Assembly (NCBI GenBank): GCA_036351435.1
Contig: JAZBPA010000143.1
Coordinates: forward strand, 1-19,485
Origin: JAAUQA01 sp036351435
GTDB lineage: Bacteria > Pseudomonadota > Gammaproteobacteria > Competibacterales > Competibacteraceae
Direction of reading: 5' to 3'
DNA length: 19,485 bases
The notes below the pieces were generated by a model that had not been told where the DNA came from, did not search any database, and saw only the letters and a program-made list of their open reading frames with translations. Position numbers and translations under genes: made by a program. Of the stretch, positions 1 through 7,508 are shown in pieces (position 1 is the first letter of the stretch; every line of letters begins with the position of its first letter).

Positions 1-303
1 ACGCGGTCCCGGTGCGACCCCTTCCAGCCCCATCCGGCGCATCAGCCGTTGTACCCGTTTGCGGTTGATGGCATACCCTTGACCTTGCAACCAGACGGCC
101 ATGCGGCGACTCCCGTAGCAGGGCGTGCGTAAGTATTGTTCATCCAATAGCCTCATCAGCTGAAGATTCTCTCCGCTTTCCCGGGCCGGTTGGAGGTAGT
201 AGCTGCTGCGGGATAGACCCAACAGCTCACATTGCCGAACGACACTCAGCTCCCGATGGGCCGGTTCTACCAGTACGCGGCGCTGACTAACTGACCCCGT
301 CAG
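1..303 (-). CDS. IS3-family transposase OrfB, N-terminal part (partial)
   Basis: An open frame of 101 codons with no stop runs off the left edge. It carries LVEPAHRELS, then RQCELLGLSRSSYYYQP, then LRTPCYGSRRMAVWLQGQGY and NRKRVQRLMRRMGLEGVAPG, which is the recognisable HTH_21 region of IS3-type OrfB. The DDE integrase core lies outside the window. There is no ATG or ribosome-binding site at its head, as expected when OrfB is made by frameshifting from orfA. The coordinates mark the open frame after the A-tract rather than a true start codon. Whether the full transposase is intact cannot be told, but the broken orfA makes the copy probably unable to move without help from another copy. Confidence 0.8.
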   Translation of the reverse strand, partial: MTGSVSQRRVLVEPAHRELSVVRQCELLGLSRSSYYLQPARESGENLQLMRLLDEQYLRTPCYGSRRMAVWLQGQGYAINRKRVQRLMRRMGLEGVAPGPR

Positions 304-577
304 CTTTTTTTTTCAACCAATCCAGTTCCATGTTGAGTCGCCCGATTTTCTCGTACAATGCCGTGAGCTCAGCAGCCTGGTCCGTTTCCGCCATACTCTG
401 ACCGCGTCGAAATAAACTGGCCACCCCCGTCCCGTAACTGCTTTTTCCATTGATTGATTTGGGTCGGGTGTACCTCGTAGTCGCGGGCCAATTGCTGCGC
501 CGTCTTTAAACCTCGGTAAGCTTCCAAGGCTACCTTCGCCTTGAACTCGCACTATGTCGTTTACGTGGCTTGCCCAT
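287..577 (-). pseudogene. IS3-family OrfA (DNA-binding subunit), broken by two indels
   Basis: From the ATG at 577 the protein starts MGKPRKRHSA, as in IS3 OrfA proteins. The expected GCC GAG has lost one base next to 549, so the start frame runs into TAG at 532-530. The shifted frame then gives the helix-turn-helix text (ALEAYRGLKTAQQLARDYEV) up to a run of five G (plus-strand C at 424-428), where one extra base restores the first frame. The rest, ending QAAELTALYEKIGRLNMELD and WLKKKADGVS, is a normal leucine-rich OrfA tail that stops at 287. The two indels cancel in frame, but the stop lies between them, so a functional OrfA is unlikely. A sequencing or assembly error at these sites cannot be excluded. 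Confidence 0.8.
305..313 (-). other. A9 tract at the orfA/orfB junction (slippage site)
   Basis: Nine consecutive A residues followed by GC on the minus strand lie just before the orfB frame, where IS3 elements place their frameshift signal. As read here, OrfB is in the +1 (equivalently -2) frame relative to the end of OrfA, not the -1 frame normally used. A tract of ten A would restore a -1 relation, so one A may have been lost, or slippage in the homopolymer may compensate. Confidence 0.55.
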
Positions 578-631
578 CGCTCAATCCTCTTCCCCACCGC
601 CCGTTTTTACCCTCCGAGTCTATCTTAACTA

Positions 632-653
632 CCTGTCCAATTCTTGGGGTCCA
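632..653 (-). repeat. Terminal inverted repeat of the IS3-family element (orfA-proximal end)
   Basis: On the minus strand the element begins with the sequence TGGACCCCAAGAATTGGACA followed by GG, about 55 bases upstream of the orfA ATG. The TG start and the GGACCCC...GGACA pattern resemble IS3-family ends. The matching repeat is outside the window, so the inner boundary is an estimate. Confidence 0.6.
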
Positions 654-829
654 CTATAGTACTTGCCTTCGTTACTCCCTACCAGATCATTCGAAATTTT
701 CGTTCGTAAACTTGTGGCGTGAGTTAGTTTTCATTCAGGTTTAAAGCAGCGCAGTCCTGGCGTTAGGTGTGTATCAGTTCGTTATCTTATGTTTATATAT
801 CTTATAACATCATCATACTTGCTTTGCCC

Positions 830-867
830 TTAACAGTAAAGTGCAAGGACACCCGTATAATGTTTAG
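830..867 (+). promoter_or_regulatory. Promoter of the MFS gene with perfect TATAAT; predicted leaderless start
   Basis: A consensus -10 box TATAAT lies at 856-861, with six bases between it and the ATG at 868. Transcription normally starts about seven bases after the box, which falls on or next to the A of the ATG. No Shine-Dalgarno sequence sits at a useful distance: the only AAGGA (845-849) is 18 bases away. The best -35 is TTAACA at 830-835, with a long 20-base spacer, so that half is weak. Two copies of ATCTTAT (784-790 and 799-805) lie upstream in an AT-rich stretch and could be a regulator site, but nothing proves that. Confidence 0.5.
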
Positions 868-2121
868 ATGAAAACCAACAATACTTCCGCACCGCCTACC
901 CCTTTTCATTACGGTTGGATTATCGTCCTCACGGGCATATTAACGGTATTCATTGCTCTGGGCCTAGGACGATTCGCACTGGGAATGCTGCTGCCGGCGA
1001 TGGCCGAAACGCTTGCGCTGAACTACGCGCAGATGGGGTTCATCAGTACAGGTAATTTCATTGGCTACCTAGCCGCCGTTCTCCTCTCCGGTTTTGGAGC
1101 TATACATTATGGCGCTCGCGCCATCATTGCAGTGGCTCTGTTACTGCTAGGCTTATCCTTGCTGGCAGTTTCTCAAGCGGAAAGCTTCACAGCGGTCCTG
1201 CTACTCTATTTCCTGACTGGCTTAGGTAGTGGTGCGGCTAACGTACCCGTCATGGGGCTGGTCAGTCATTGGTTTGCCCCTCGCTGGCGGGGTAAAGCTG
1301 CTGGACTGATCGTAACCGGCAATGGATTGGCCATCATGTTCACAGGGCTGCTGATTCCACAGGTTAATCAGTGGATAGGTGCAGAAGGTTGGCGAACCAG
1401 TTGGCTGTTATTTGGACTCATCGGTATCGCTGGTGCTTTCGTGAGTCTGATTGGATTGCGGAATTCCCCTCAGTCTCTCGGTTTGGAACCAATCGGTGTC
1501 CAGACTTCCACTGGTTCGCAGGTTCCGTCGCCTTCTTCAGAGGTAAAAACCGAGCGCGGTATTGTGGTTCATCTCGGAAGTATCTATTTCCTATTCGGTT
1601 TTACCTATGTGATCTATATCACATTTATCGTAACGACCTGGGTACAGGAAAGGGGAATTGCTGAAACCACTGCAGGCACGCTCTGGTTCTGGCTTGGCTT
1701 TCTGAGCTTGTTTTCTGGACCCCTGTTTGGAAGTTTGTCCGATCACCTGGGCAGAAAAGCGGGCCTGATTATAGTTTTTGCCTTGCAGGGAATTGCATAC
1801 GTTTTGGTGGCTGCGACCCTGCCTGATTTTTTCCTTTACCTCTCATTTGGTTTATTCGGCTTATGCGCCTGGAGCATTCCTTCCATCATGGCAGCAGCGG
1901 CGGGTGATTATATGGGGCCACAACGAGCCGTCGCCGCATTTGGTGCCGTCACCTTCTTTTTCGGAATCGGTCAGATCGCCGGTCCCGCCGTTGCCGGTAT
2001 GATGGCCGAGGCCAACAACAGTTTCAGTAGTAGCTACTGGCTGGCAGCCGCCTTAGCGGCAACGGCAATATTACTTACCGCTGCGCTCAGAAAACCGGTA
2101 GAGGTTGTTTCGAAAGAGTAA
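868..2121 (+). CDS. MFS transporter, YbfB/YjiJ-like
   Basis: A 417-residue polytopic inner-membrane protein with about 12 hydrophobic helices and a polar central loop (about residues 200-230), the standard major facilitator layout. The start FHYGWIIVLTG followed by GLGRFALGMLLPAM (residues 32-45) is typical of the YbfB/YjiJ-like group. The inter-helix motif A is visible in the second half as GSLSDHLGRKAG (288-299), and a degenerate version follows helix 2 near residue 78. Substrate is unknown. The ATG at 868 is preferred because the family N-terminus begins right after it, although it has no ribosome-binding site and sits just after a TATAAT box. It stands alone on its strand and converges on purU with only three bases between the stops. 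Confidence 0.85.
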   Translation: MKTNNTSAPPTPFHYGWIIVLTGILTVFIALGLGRFALGMLLPAMAETLALNYAQMGFISTGNFIGYLAAVLLSGFGAIHYGARAIIAVALLLLGLSLLAVSQAESFTAVLLLYFLTGLGSGAANVPVMGLVSHWFAPRWRGKAAGLIVTGNGLAIMFTGLLIPQVNQWIGAEGWRTSWLLFGLIGIAGAFVSLIGLRNSPQSLGLEPIGVQTSTGSQVPSPSSEVKTERGIVVHLGSIYFLFGFTYVIYITFIVTTWVQERGIAETTAGTLWFWLGFLSLFSGPLFGSLSDHLGRKAGLIIVFALQGIAYVLVAATLPDFFLYLSFGLFGLCAWSIPSIMAAAAGDYMGPQRAVAAFGAVTFFFGIGQIAGPAVAGMMAEANNSFSSSYWLAAALAATAILLTAALRKPVEVVSKE

Positions 2122-2124
2122 GCT

Positions 2125-3003
2125 CTATTTGGTGAAAACCACGGTTTTGTTGCCATCGACAATCACTCGATCTTGTAGGTGCCATTTCACGGCTCTACAC
2201 AACACACTGCGTTCCGCTTCTTCACCCAATCCCTTGAGATCGTCCGCGGAGTGGCGGTGAGAAACCCGCATCACTTGCTGTTCGATGATTGGACCCTGGT
2301 CCAGTGCTTCGGTCACGTAGTGCGCTGTGGCGCCAATCAGTTTAACGCCGCGCTCATAGGCTTGTCGGTAGGGATTAGCGCCAGCGAATGCCGGCAGAAA
2401 GGAATGATGGATATTGATGATGCGATGACGATACCGTTCGACAAAATCACCGCTGAGAATCTGCATGTAGCGGGCCAGTACGACCACGTCGGCCTGGCCT
2501 TCCAATAATTCCAGGATCTGTTGTTCTGCCTCTGCCTTGTTCTCATGGGTCACCGGTACATGGTGAAAAGGAATATCGAATGCATTGACTTGGGGACGTA
2601 GCGTCTCGTGATTACTGATCACTAGACTGGCATGGGCTGGAAGGTCGCCGCGCCGCGCCAACCAGAGTAATTCCATCAGTACATGATCATGTTTAGAAAC
2701 CAATACCGCCATACGCCGAGGCTCATCGGCATAACTGATTTGCCACTGCATGACATACGGTTCGGCCACTCGGTCTCTGAAGGTCGCCGCTAATGCATCG
2801 CGGCTCAGATCCACATGCGGGGTGTGAAATTCCAGCCGCATGAAAAAATTACCGCCCTCGGTATCAGAAGAATGCTGATCTAAATCGATGATATTGGCGC
2901 CGTGATGATAAAGAAATGTCGAAACGGCGCTGACGATTCCAGGTCGGTCGGGACAGGCAATTAGTAGCCGGGCTGTGTTTGCAAAGCTGGGTTGGGGGGT
3001 CAT
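2125..3003 (-). CDS. purU: Formyltetrahydrofolate deformylase
   Basis: A 292-residue cytosolic enzyme that hydrolyses 10-formyl-tetrahydrofolate to formate and tetrahydrofolate, balancing one-carbon pools and supplying formate to PurT. The N-terminal ACT domain (about 10-90) begins ARLLIACPDRPGIVSAVSTF, the regulatory part. The C-terminal formyltransferase domain (about 95-285) has the catalytic trio N197, H199 (INIHHSFLPAF) and D235 (ALDQGPIIEQ). The 38-residue spacing from Asn to Asp equals that of E. coli GAR transformylase (N106/D144). Length is normal for the family. The start ATG at 3003 follows a modest GGA. It lies 22 bases after the DUF3179 gene on the same strand and may be co-transcribed with it, though the two have no obvious shared function. 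Confidence 0.95.
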   Translation of the reverse strand: MTPQPSFANTARLLIACPDRPGIVSAVSTFLYHHGANIIDLDQHSSDTEGGNFFMRLEFHTPHVDLSRDALAATFRDRVAEPYVMQWQISYADEPRRMAVLVSKHDHVLMELLWLARRGDLPAHASLVISNHETLRPQVNAFDIPFHHVPVTHENKAEAEQQILELLEGQADVVVLARYMQILSGDFVERYRHRIINIHHSFLPAFAGANPYRQAYERGVKLIGATAHYVTEALDQGPIIEQQVMRVSHRHSADDLKGLGEEAERSVLCRAVKWHLQDRVIVDGNKTVVFTK

Positions 3004-3025
3004 AGTTTCCAGGATAAATAAGTAA

Positions 3026-4390
3026 TCAATGTACTAAGCGGGTATGGGTATAGGCTGAAAACCAGCCGAACCAAAATGCGCGATGTGCCGGTAAGCGGTT
3101 CAACACTCGGCCATCAGCGGTTGCGAGGCTATCTTCGCTAAGCGTCCAGACCGTTCCCTGGCTGTCTTTAACCGTGCGGTTTTGATCCCATTCCGAAAAC
3201 ACGACACCCTGCGTTTCATAAACTCGATTGGCCCCGGATTGATCGGTCAGCACCACGAAATCGCGGCTGCCGATACGATCCTGATACACCGGGTGGCGCG
3301 CTAGGTAATCCGCTGAAATAGCCAGCGGTTGGTCGGGGGTCTGCGGAAATAATAACGCCAGCACCTCATCTTTGTTCTTGAGTCGGCCATCGCGTTTGGG
3401 CACGGTGAACATGAGATTATCGGTTGCAAAATATTCACGATATGCCGCCCCTTCACCATAGTCGCGGCGATGTCCGGTATCCAGGGATAATACCAGGGTA
3501 TCGGGATGACGCCGCCGCCATTCTCCCCAAGTCGTGGTGACGATAGACAGCCGTTCCAGGGTGATGTCCTGTTCTACTAGTGGACCAATAACCGGTGATC
3601 CCCACAGCGTGTTCCACAGTGACTGGGTCGCCTGGTCGTACATCAGTTTATTGGAACGATACAGAAACCCGCTGGTGCCCAACTGATGGTTGACGTCGTT
3701 ATAGGTGGTCACATAAGGGATTACGGTGCCGCATAACGTACAGTACACCCCTGCCACGGGTACGCCCCCTATCGTGTCGACGAACATCTCATGCCAAGCC
3801 AGAATCCGTTTCGGATAGGCACGCGCCGCACTATTAATCACGACACCGAAAACGATATTGTCATCTTGTAAATAATCGGCCTCGGCGGCTTTGATCATAT
3901 TGGGCGAACGCAGTGGTGGAATACCATCCTGGCGCACGCCGCCCCACCGCACTTCATCCAAACGAATCTTGCTAACCCGTTCAGAACTGAAGTAGCCGCT
4001 AAATTTGGGATCGATCAGACCATATAACCGGGATTTGAACTCCGCATACAGCGGATGATCCTGCGGTGGTTGGTTCCACAACCATTCATACCAGGCATTA
4101 ATGTTGTAACCGAGGTTCTGCCCGGTTTTTTGATCCATGATTTTGATGATTTCAACCGCTGTAGATGCGCCGCGGGTGAGATAAGCGGCTTCCAGGACCA
4201 TGGGCGTGAAGTTGGCTTGCCAATGAGTATCAATAAAGCTAAGCGCTTCGGTTTGTGCTGCCTCATTGCCCGTCACCAGTTGTAAAATAGTCTCAATGGT
4301 TTCTTGGGGGTCTGGCTCGGAAGCGGCTATGGCCGCCATACTCAGGCAACCAAAGAGCAGCATGCTCCAACAACGAAATAGTTTATTCAT
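3026..4390 (-). CDS. DUF3179 domain-containing exported protein
   Basis: A 454-residue protein of unknown function. Residues 1-23 form a signal peptide (MNKLFRC, then a hydrophobic core and an AIAA cleavage region), so the mature protein should be periplasmic. The body shows the DUF3179 signature: AWHEMFVDTIGGVPVAG (198-214), the Cys pair C217 and C220 in YCTLCGTVIPY, GFLYRSNKLMYDQATQSLWN (241-260), and TTTWGEWRRRHPDTLVLSLD (285-304). The Cys-x-x-Cys could bind metal or form a disulfide, but no activity is established for the family. The N-terminal 130 residues are helical and less conserved. The ATG at 4390 starts directly with the signal peptide. The outer-membrane protein lies upstream and purU downstream, both on the same strand. 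Confidence 0.88.
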   Translation of the reverse strand: MNKLFRCWSMLLFGCLSMAAIAASEPDPQETIETILQLVTGNEAAQTEALSFIDTHWQANFTPMVLEAAYLTRGASTAVEIIKIMDQKTGQNLGYNINAWYEWLWNQPPQDHPLYAEFKSRLYGLIDPKFSGYFSSERVSKIRLDEVRWGGVRQDGIPPLRSPNMIKAAEADYLQDDNIVFGVVINSAARAYPKRILAWHEMFVDTIGGVPVAGVYCTLCGTVIPYVTTYNDVNHQLGTSGFLYRSNKLMYDQATQSLWNTLWGSPVIGPLVEQDITLERLSIVTTTWGEWRRRHPDTLVLSLDTGHRRDYGEGAAYREYFATDNLMFTVPKRDGRLKNKDEVLALLFPQTPDQPLAISADYLARHPVYQDRIGSRDFVVLTDQSGANRVYETQGVVFSEWDQNRTVKDSQGTVWTLSEDSLATADGRVLNRLPAHRAFWFGWFSAYTHTRLVH

Positions 4391-4426
4391 GAGAGCTCAG
4401 CAGGTGTGGGTTTAAGATCGGCGCAG

Positions 4427-4432
4427 AGTATA
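4427..4432 (-). promoter_or_regulatory. Possible -10 box (TATACT) upstream of the DUF3179 gene
   Basis: TATACT on the minus strand matches the sigma-70 -10 consensus at five of six positions and lies 36 bases before the DUF3179 start. No good -35 is seen at 16-18 bases; TTGATT lies too far upstream. It suggests the DUF3179-purU pair has its own promoter separate from the upstream barrel gene. Confidence 0.35.
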
Positions 4433-4494
4433 CCGTATGGGAATAGGACTTTTAGAATCAAGCGGGTGCGTGAGAAGTTTTAGATTTGTTCAAC

Positions 4495-5433
4495 TTAAAA
4501 ACGAATGTTGAGGGTTGCACCTAAGAAAGGAGCTGTTTCGTAGTCTTCTTTGGCGATACTTCGGCCATTGTCGTCATCGATACGCAGTTCCCCGTTGAGT
4601 TCGGCTCCTCCGATCACACTAATCTGTAGGTCCCGGCCACGGTTGAAAGTGGCACTTAGATAGATCGGGATAGAGCGATCTTCACCCACTCCATCCGGGG
4701 CCACGCCCTGGTCGTCCAAACGGAAACGCAGTGACTCATAACGGCCACCCAGGCCAAAGCTCCAGGTGTCGGAAAAGCGATAATTTAAATTCAAGCCGGG
4801 TCCTTGAGTAGCACCTAACCCCTGGCCCGTACTCAGGCTTAACCGGTCAGTAATCTTCCAGTCAACGATTAGGATAGGAAAGACGCTGGTACTGTCCTCC
4901 AACTGGCTTAGGACGCCGATACCCGGCCCGATGGTCAGGTTGTCGCTGATGCGATAGGAGAAACCAGCAAGTGCTCCTCCTGTTACTGAATCGCTGGAAC
5001 TGGCCCCGGATTCGCCGTAGAAACGTACGGTAGGAATGGCAAACAGCGTCCATTGCTGGTCAAGGGCCCATGTGACGGGGGTGCTGATTCCGAAGCGATC
5101 GACTCGATCCCACGGCTCAGCGGTTAAGCCAAAATCGCCGGAAAAATCATACTGGTCGCGCCCACCGGAAATGGCTAAAGAGATGCGGCGTTGTGGCCCC
5201 ATCGAGTAAGACAAGCCGCCTTGGATAAAGAACCGATCAACATCGAAGCTGCCGCCGTTATCCAGGTCGGTATCGAACTGATGGACGTAACCGCCTCGAA
5301 CATAGGGCGTCCACTGGGACGGCGGCTTGGACCCGTCGTTGGGCCTAGTGTCACTTGCCAGAATAGGAGCTGAAGCGGTGAAAGCAGTTAGGCCGAGTAA
5401 CAACAGCCAAGTCCGTAAAGTAGGTTTTTGCAT
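4495..5433 (-). CDS. Outer-membrane beta-barrel protein, hypothetical (DUF6268-like)
   Basis: A 312-residue protein with a clear signal peptide (MQKPTLRTWLLLLGLTAFTA, cleavage near A26 in ILAS). The mature part alternates hydrophobic and polar residues in many short strands with loops rich in Gly, Asp and Ser. It ends LGATLNIRF; a C-terminal Phe after alternating hydrophobic residues is the usual signal for BamA-assisted outer-membrane insertion. The strand pattern and the GGRYESLRFRL...PIYLSATFNR region resemble DUF6268-type outer-membrane proteins, but that family call is from memory and tentative. No pore or enzyme motif is visible. It stands alone, with 139 bases to the lipid-kinase stop upstream and 104 to the DUF3179 start downstream. 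Confidence 0.68.
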   Translation of the reverse strand: MQKPTLRTWLLLLGLTAFTASAPILASDTRPNDGSKPPSQWTPYVRGGYVHQFDTDLDNGGSFDVDRFFIQGGLSYSMGPQRRISLAISGGRDQYDFSGDFGLTAEPWDRVDRFGISTPVTWALDQQWTLFAIPTVRFYGESGASSSDSVTGGALAGFSYRISDNLTIGPGIGVLSQLEDSTSVFPILIVDWKITDRLSLSTGQGLGATQGPGLNLNYRFSDTWSFGLGGRYESLRFRLDDQGVAPDGVGEDRSIPIYLSATFNRGRDLQISVIGGAELNGELRIDDDNGRSIAKEDYETAPFLGATLNIRF

Positions 5434-5572
5434 GTTTGCTATAGATGAAAAAAAGCGAATTGGAACAAAATCTTTGGTTATTAATTTGCGTTCAGTAAAG
5501 CGGCATTACGAGCCATTTTCGTAAGTTATGACCTTCACAGACCGTATATTATCCGCGTGCCACGATATATGA

Positions 5573-6508
5573 TCATGCCGGATCATCATCTGGGACAATA
5601 ACGTTGACTGCTCCGGCAATGACCGCAATGTCGAGGTTTTCCCGCTTGAGGGATTCGCCATCGCCGCGGATAGGAACTCGTTTGTGTGGCGCGATCCGCA
5701 GTCGGTTGGTTACCTGATAATAATCCACCACCTCAGCGTCCCGGTGACGATGGCGTAATACATGCCACAACATGACGAGATGATCCAACAGGGTTCGGGC
5801 ATGTACGATACAGACATCAATGCGACCATCATCCGGCTTGATATCCGGCCCCCAGCGCAAGCTGCCGGCACCGACCGTGCCGACATTAGCGATCATGATG
5901 AACGCCGCACGGGTAATGATCGCTTTACCATCCAGTTCAATGGTAAAGCGCCAACGGTGACCACCTAACAATTCCGGCACCGCATTCCAAACATAAGCCA
6001 ATTGACGAAAGCGCTTTTTCGCCTCCGGCGACGTGTTTTCCGTGATTTTGGAGTATGTCCCCAAACTGATTCGGGTGAACAGCAATTGATCGTCTACCTG
6101 CATCGCATCGAGTGGACGGGTGCGTTGCCCAGCGAACGCCAACTGACAAGCGGTTTCCAAATCGGTGGGCAGATTCAATTCATGGGCGATCAAATTCGCT
6201 GTGCCCACCGGCAGGATCGCTAAGGGGATGGCTGTGCCGACCAAACCGGCGGCAACTGCCCCTACCGTTCCGTCGCCGCCCGCCACCACTAAGCAGGCAG
6301 GGTTTTGCTGAACAATGCTTTTAACCGACGCTGTCATATCTTCGTCGGCTGTGGTTACGCGAATGACACAGTCTTGACCGGCTGCGACACAGAGTCGCGT
6401 CAGTGTGGCATGCACGCTAGCCGGGTCACAGCTTCCGGCGACCGGATTGATCAGAGCGAATAGTTGTGTGGACTGCGAAGAGGGGTGGCTAGGCTGAATT
6501 GCTGTCAC
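5573..6508 (-). CDS. Diacylglycerol/sphingosine-kinase-like lipid kinase
   Basis: A soluble or membrane-associated lipid kinase of the DAGK_cat/LCB5/YegS type that phosphorylates a lipid hydroxyl with ATP. The catalytic domain is plain: FALINPVAGS (17-26), LVVAGGDGTVGAVAAGL (73-89) with the GGDGT nucleotide-binding loop at 77-81, and ILPVGTANLIAHELNLP (98-114). A C-terminal beta-sandwich contains the DGRIDVCIVHA segment and ends with the GDGES region typical of the family. I chose the GTG at 6508 (311 residues) because GAGGG at 6517-6521 sits eight bases upstream. An ATG at 6550 is also in frame but has a longer overlap and no family-like sequence. The start overlaps the metallophosphoesterase end by 20 bases, so the two are probably translated together. 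Confidence 0.88.
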   Translation of the reverse strand: MTAIQPSHPSSQSTQLFALINPVAGSCDPASVHATLTRLCVAAGQDCVIRVTTADEDMTASVKSIVQQNPACLVVAGGDGTVGAVAAGLVGTAIPLAILPVGTANLIAHELNLPTDLETACQLAFAGQRTRPLDAMQVDDQLLFTRISLGTYSKITENTSPEAKKRFRQLAYVWNAVPELLGGHRWRFTIELDGKAIITRAAFIMIANVGTVGAGSLRWGPDIKPDDGRIDVCIVHARTLLDHLVMLWHVLRHRHRDAEVVDYYQVTNRLRIAPHKRVPIRGDGESLKRENLDIAVIAGAVNVIVPDDDPA

Positions 6509-7349
6509 GCACAATACCCTCTTGCAGCCAACCGCGACGGGGCCGGGCAAACTCGTGGCGTGATACCGGCGAAAAAGCTTCTTGATCGGCGAAATACATA
6601 AAATGCTCCACCTCTATCGTCGCGGTACGTAGGCGAACCCAGTTGAAGGTGTTTTTTTCTCGCTCTAAACCGCGCCCACGCCGCGAAGTGCTGGTACCAC
6701 ACTGGACGATGATGATGCCATGATCGCGCTCTTTGCCAGAATAGACATCCAGCGAGTTGCCGACATAGGCGCGATGGAGGTGACCGGCGAGAATCAGATC
6801 CACCCGCCATTGAGTGAATAAATCTAGCGCTCGTTTAGCCTGAGGCATGGGTGCAATGCTTTTGTAACCCGGCGCTGGTATGAGATGGTGATGCAGAACT
6901 ACAATGCGGGCGATTTCCGGCGGTAAGCCCTCGAACGCTTCGGCACAAAAATCCAGCTGTTCAGAAGTGATGCGACCGTTGGTAATGGCCCGATGGGGAT
7001 CAGTGGAATCGAGGCCGACAATCATGGCGTTATCCAAGCGTAATTTGGAATTGAGTGTCGGGCTAATGAATTCCTGGTAGTTGCCGTGTGGATTACTGAT
7101 TCGCTCCCAAATGCGATACAACGGTACATCGTGATTACCGGGGATTAGAATACGCGGTACATCAGGCAGACGATCAAAAAACTCGCGGGCCTGGCGAAAC
7201 TCTTCCCGTTTGGCCCGTTGGGTGAGATCGCCGCTAATCACCATCAGCGGTGGTTGTAGTTGGTTGCAAGCCTTTAACAAAGCTTCGGCGACTGGGGGTA
7301 AAAAGTGTTTGCCGAAGTGCAGGTCGGAAAAATGCATCAGTTCTAGCAT
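6489..7349 (-). CDS. Calcineurin-like metallophosphoesterase
   Basis: A 286-residue di-metal phosphoesterase with every core motif of the calcineurin-like fold: D9-x-H11 (FSDLHFG), G40-D41 (SGDLTQRA), the GNHD box at 71-74, the histidine cluster H153-H155 (VVLHHHLIPAPG) and GHLHRA at 189-194. No signal peptide or membrane helix is present, so it is cytosolic. Substrate is unknown; relatives include cAMP and UDP-diacylglucosamine phosphodiesterases, but this member is not specifically like LpxH or CpdA. It is the first gene of a two-gene unit with the overlapping lipid kinase, and is divergent from the phospholipase D gene across a gap of about 160 bases. The ATG at 7349 has no strong ribosome-binding site; the ATG at 7337 (M5) is an alternative. 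Confidence 0.88.
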   Translation of the reverse strand: MLELMHFSDLHFGKHFLPPVAEALLKACNQLQPPLMVISGDLTQRAKREEFRQAREFFDRLPDVPRILIPGNHDVPLYRIWERISNPHGNYQEFISPTLNSKLRLDNAMIVGLDSTDPHRAITNGRITSEQLDFCAEAFEGLPPEIARIVVLHHHLIPAPGYKSIAPMPQAKRALDLFTQWRVDLILAGHLHRAYVGNSLDVYSGKERDHGIIIVQCGTSTSRRGRGLEREKNTFNWVRLRTATIEVEHFMYFADQEAFSPVSRHEFARPRRGWLQEGIVRDSNSA

Positions 7350-7508
7350 CGAGTAAAATATCCCGTGTTTAGCCCAAGGAGCTACGATAAGCGTGGCTTA
7401 GTAAGTAAATCCTACGATCCCAGTAAATGTATCGCAAAATCGCTGCCAACTTTGCAGTTTTATCGTCCTGCACGACCTTTACTTAAGCGGAAAATCCGAG
7501 TGAATTTT

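Larger units (their letters stand above)
1..653 (-). mobile_element. IS3-family insertion sequence, partial (left part outside the window)
   Basis: Reading leftward, this stretch holds an IS3-style terminal repeat, a broken orfA and the first 101 codons of orfB. The protein text matches the IS3 transposase pattern: OrfA has a helix-turn-helix segment containing QQLARDYEVHPTQINQWKKQ, and OrfB has the SRSSYYY and YGSRRM...NRKRVQRLMR segments typical of the HTH_21 region before the DDE core. The DDE catalytic core and the other terminal repeat are off the left edge, so completeness and target-site duplication cannot be judged. The outer end is placed at 653 because the minus strand there begins TGGACCCC, the usual TG start of IS3 ends. 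No passenger gene is visible. Confidence 0.88.

Noticed and set aside
313..597. 94-codon open frame over the IS element on the minus strand
   Set aside because: It is a different frame from the recognisable OrfA text; no family match.
5434..5470. Leaderless start for the outer-membrane protein (TTGTTC, 17 bases, TCTATA, six bases, ATG)
   Set aside because: The -10 candidate matches consensus at only about half the positions; too weak to claim.
7365..7508. 48-codon N-terminal extension of the phospholipase D frame
   Set aside because: Polar, unlike relatives, and a better family-like start exists at 7509.
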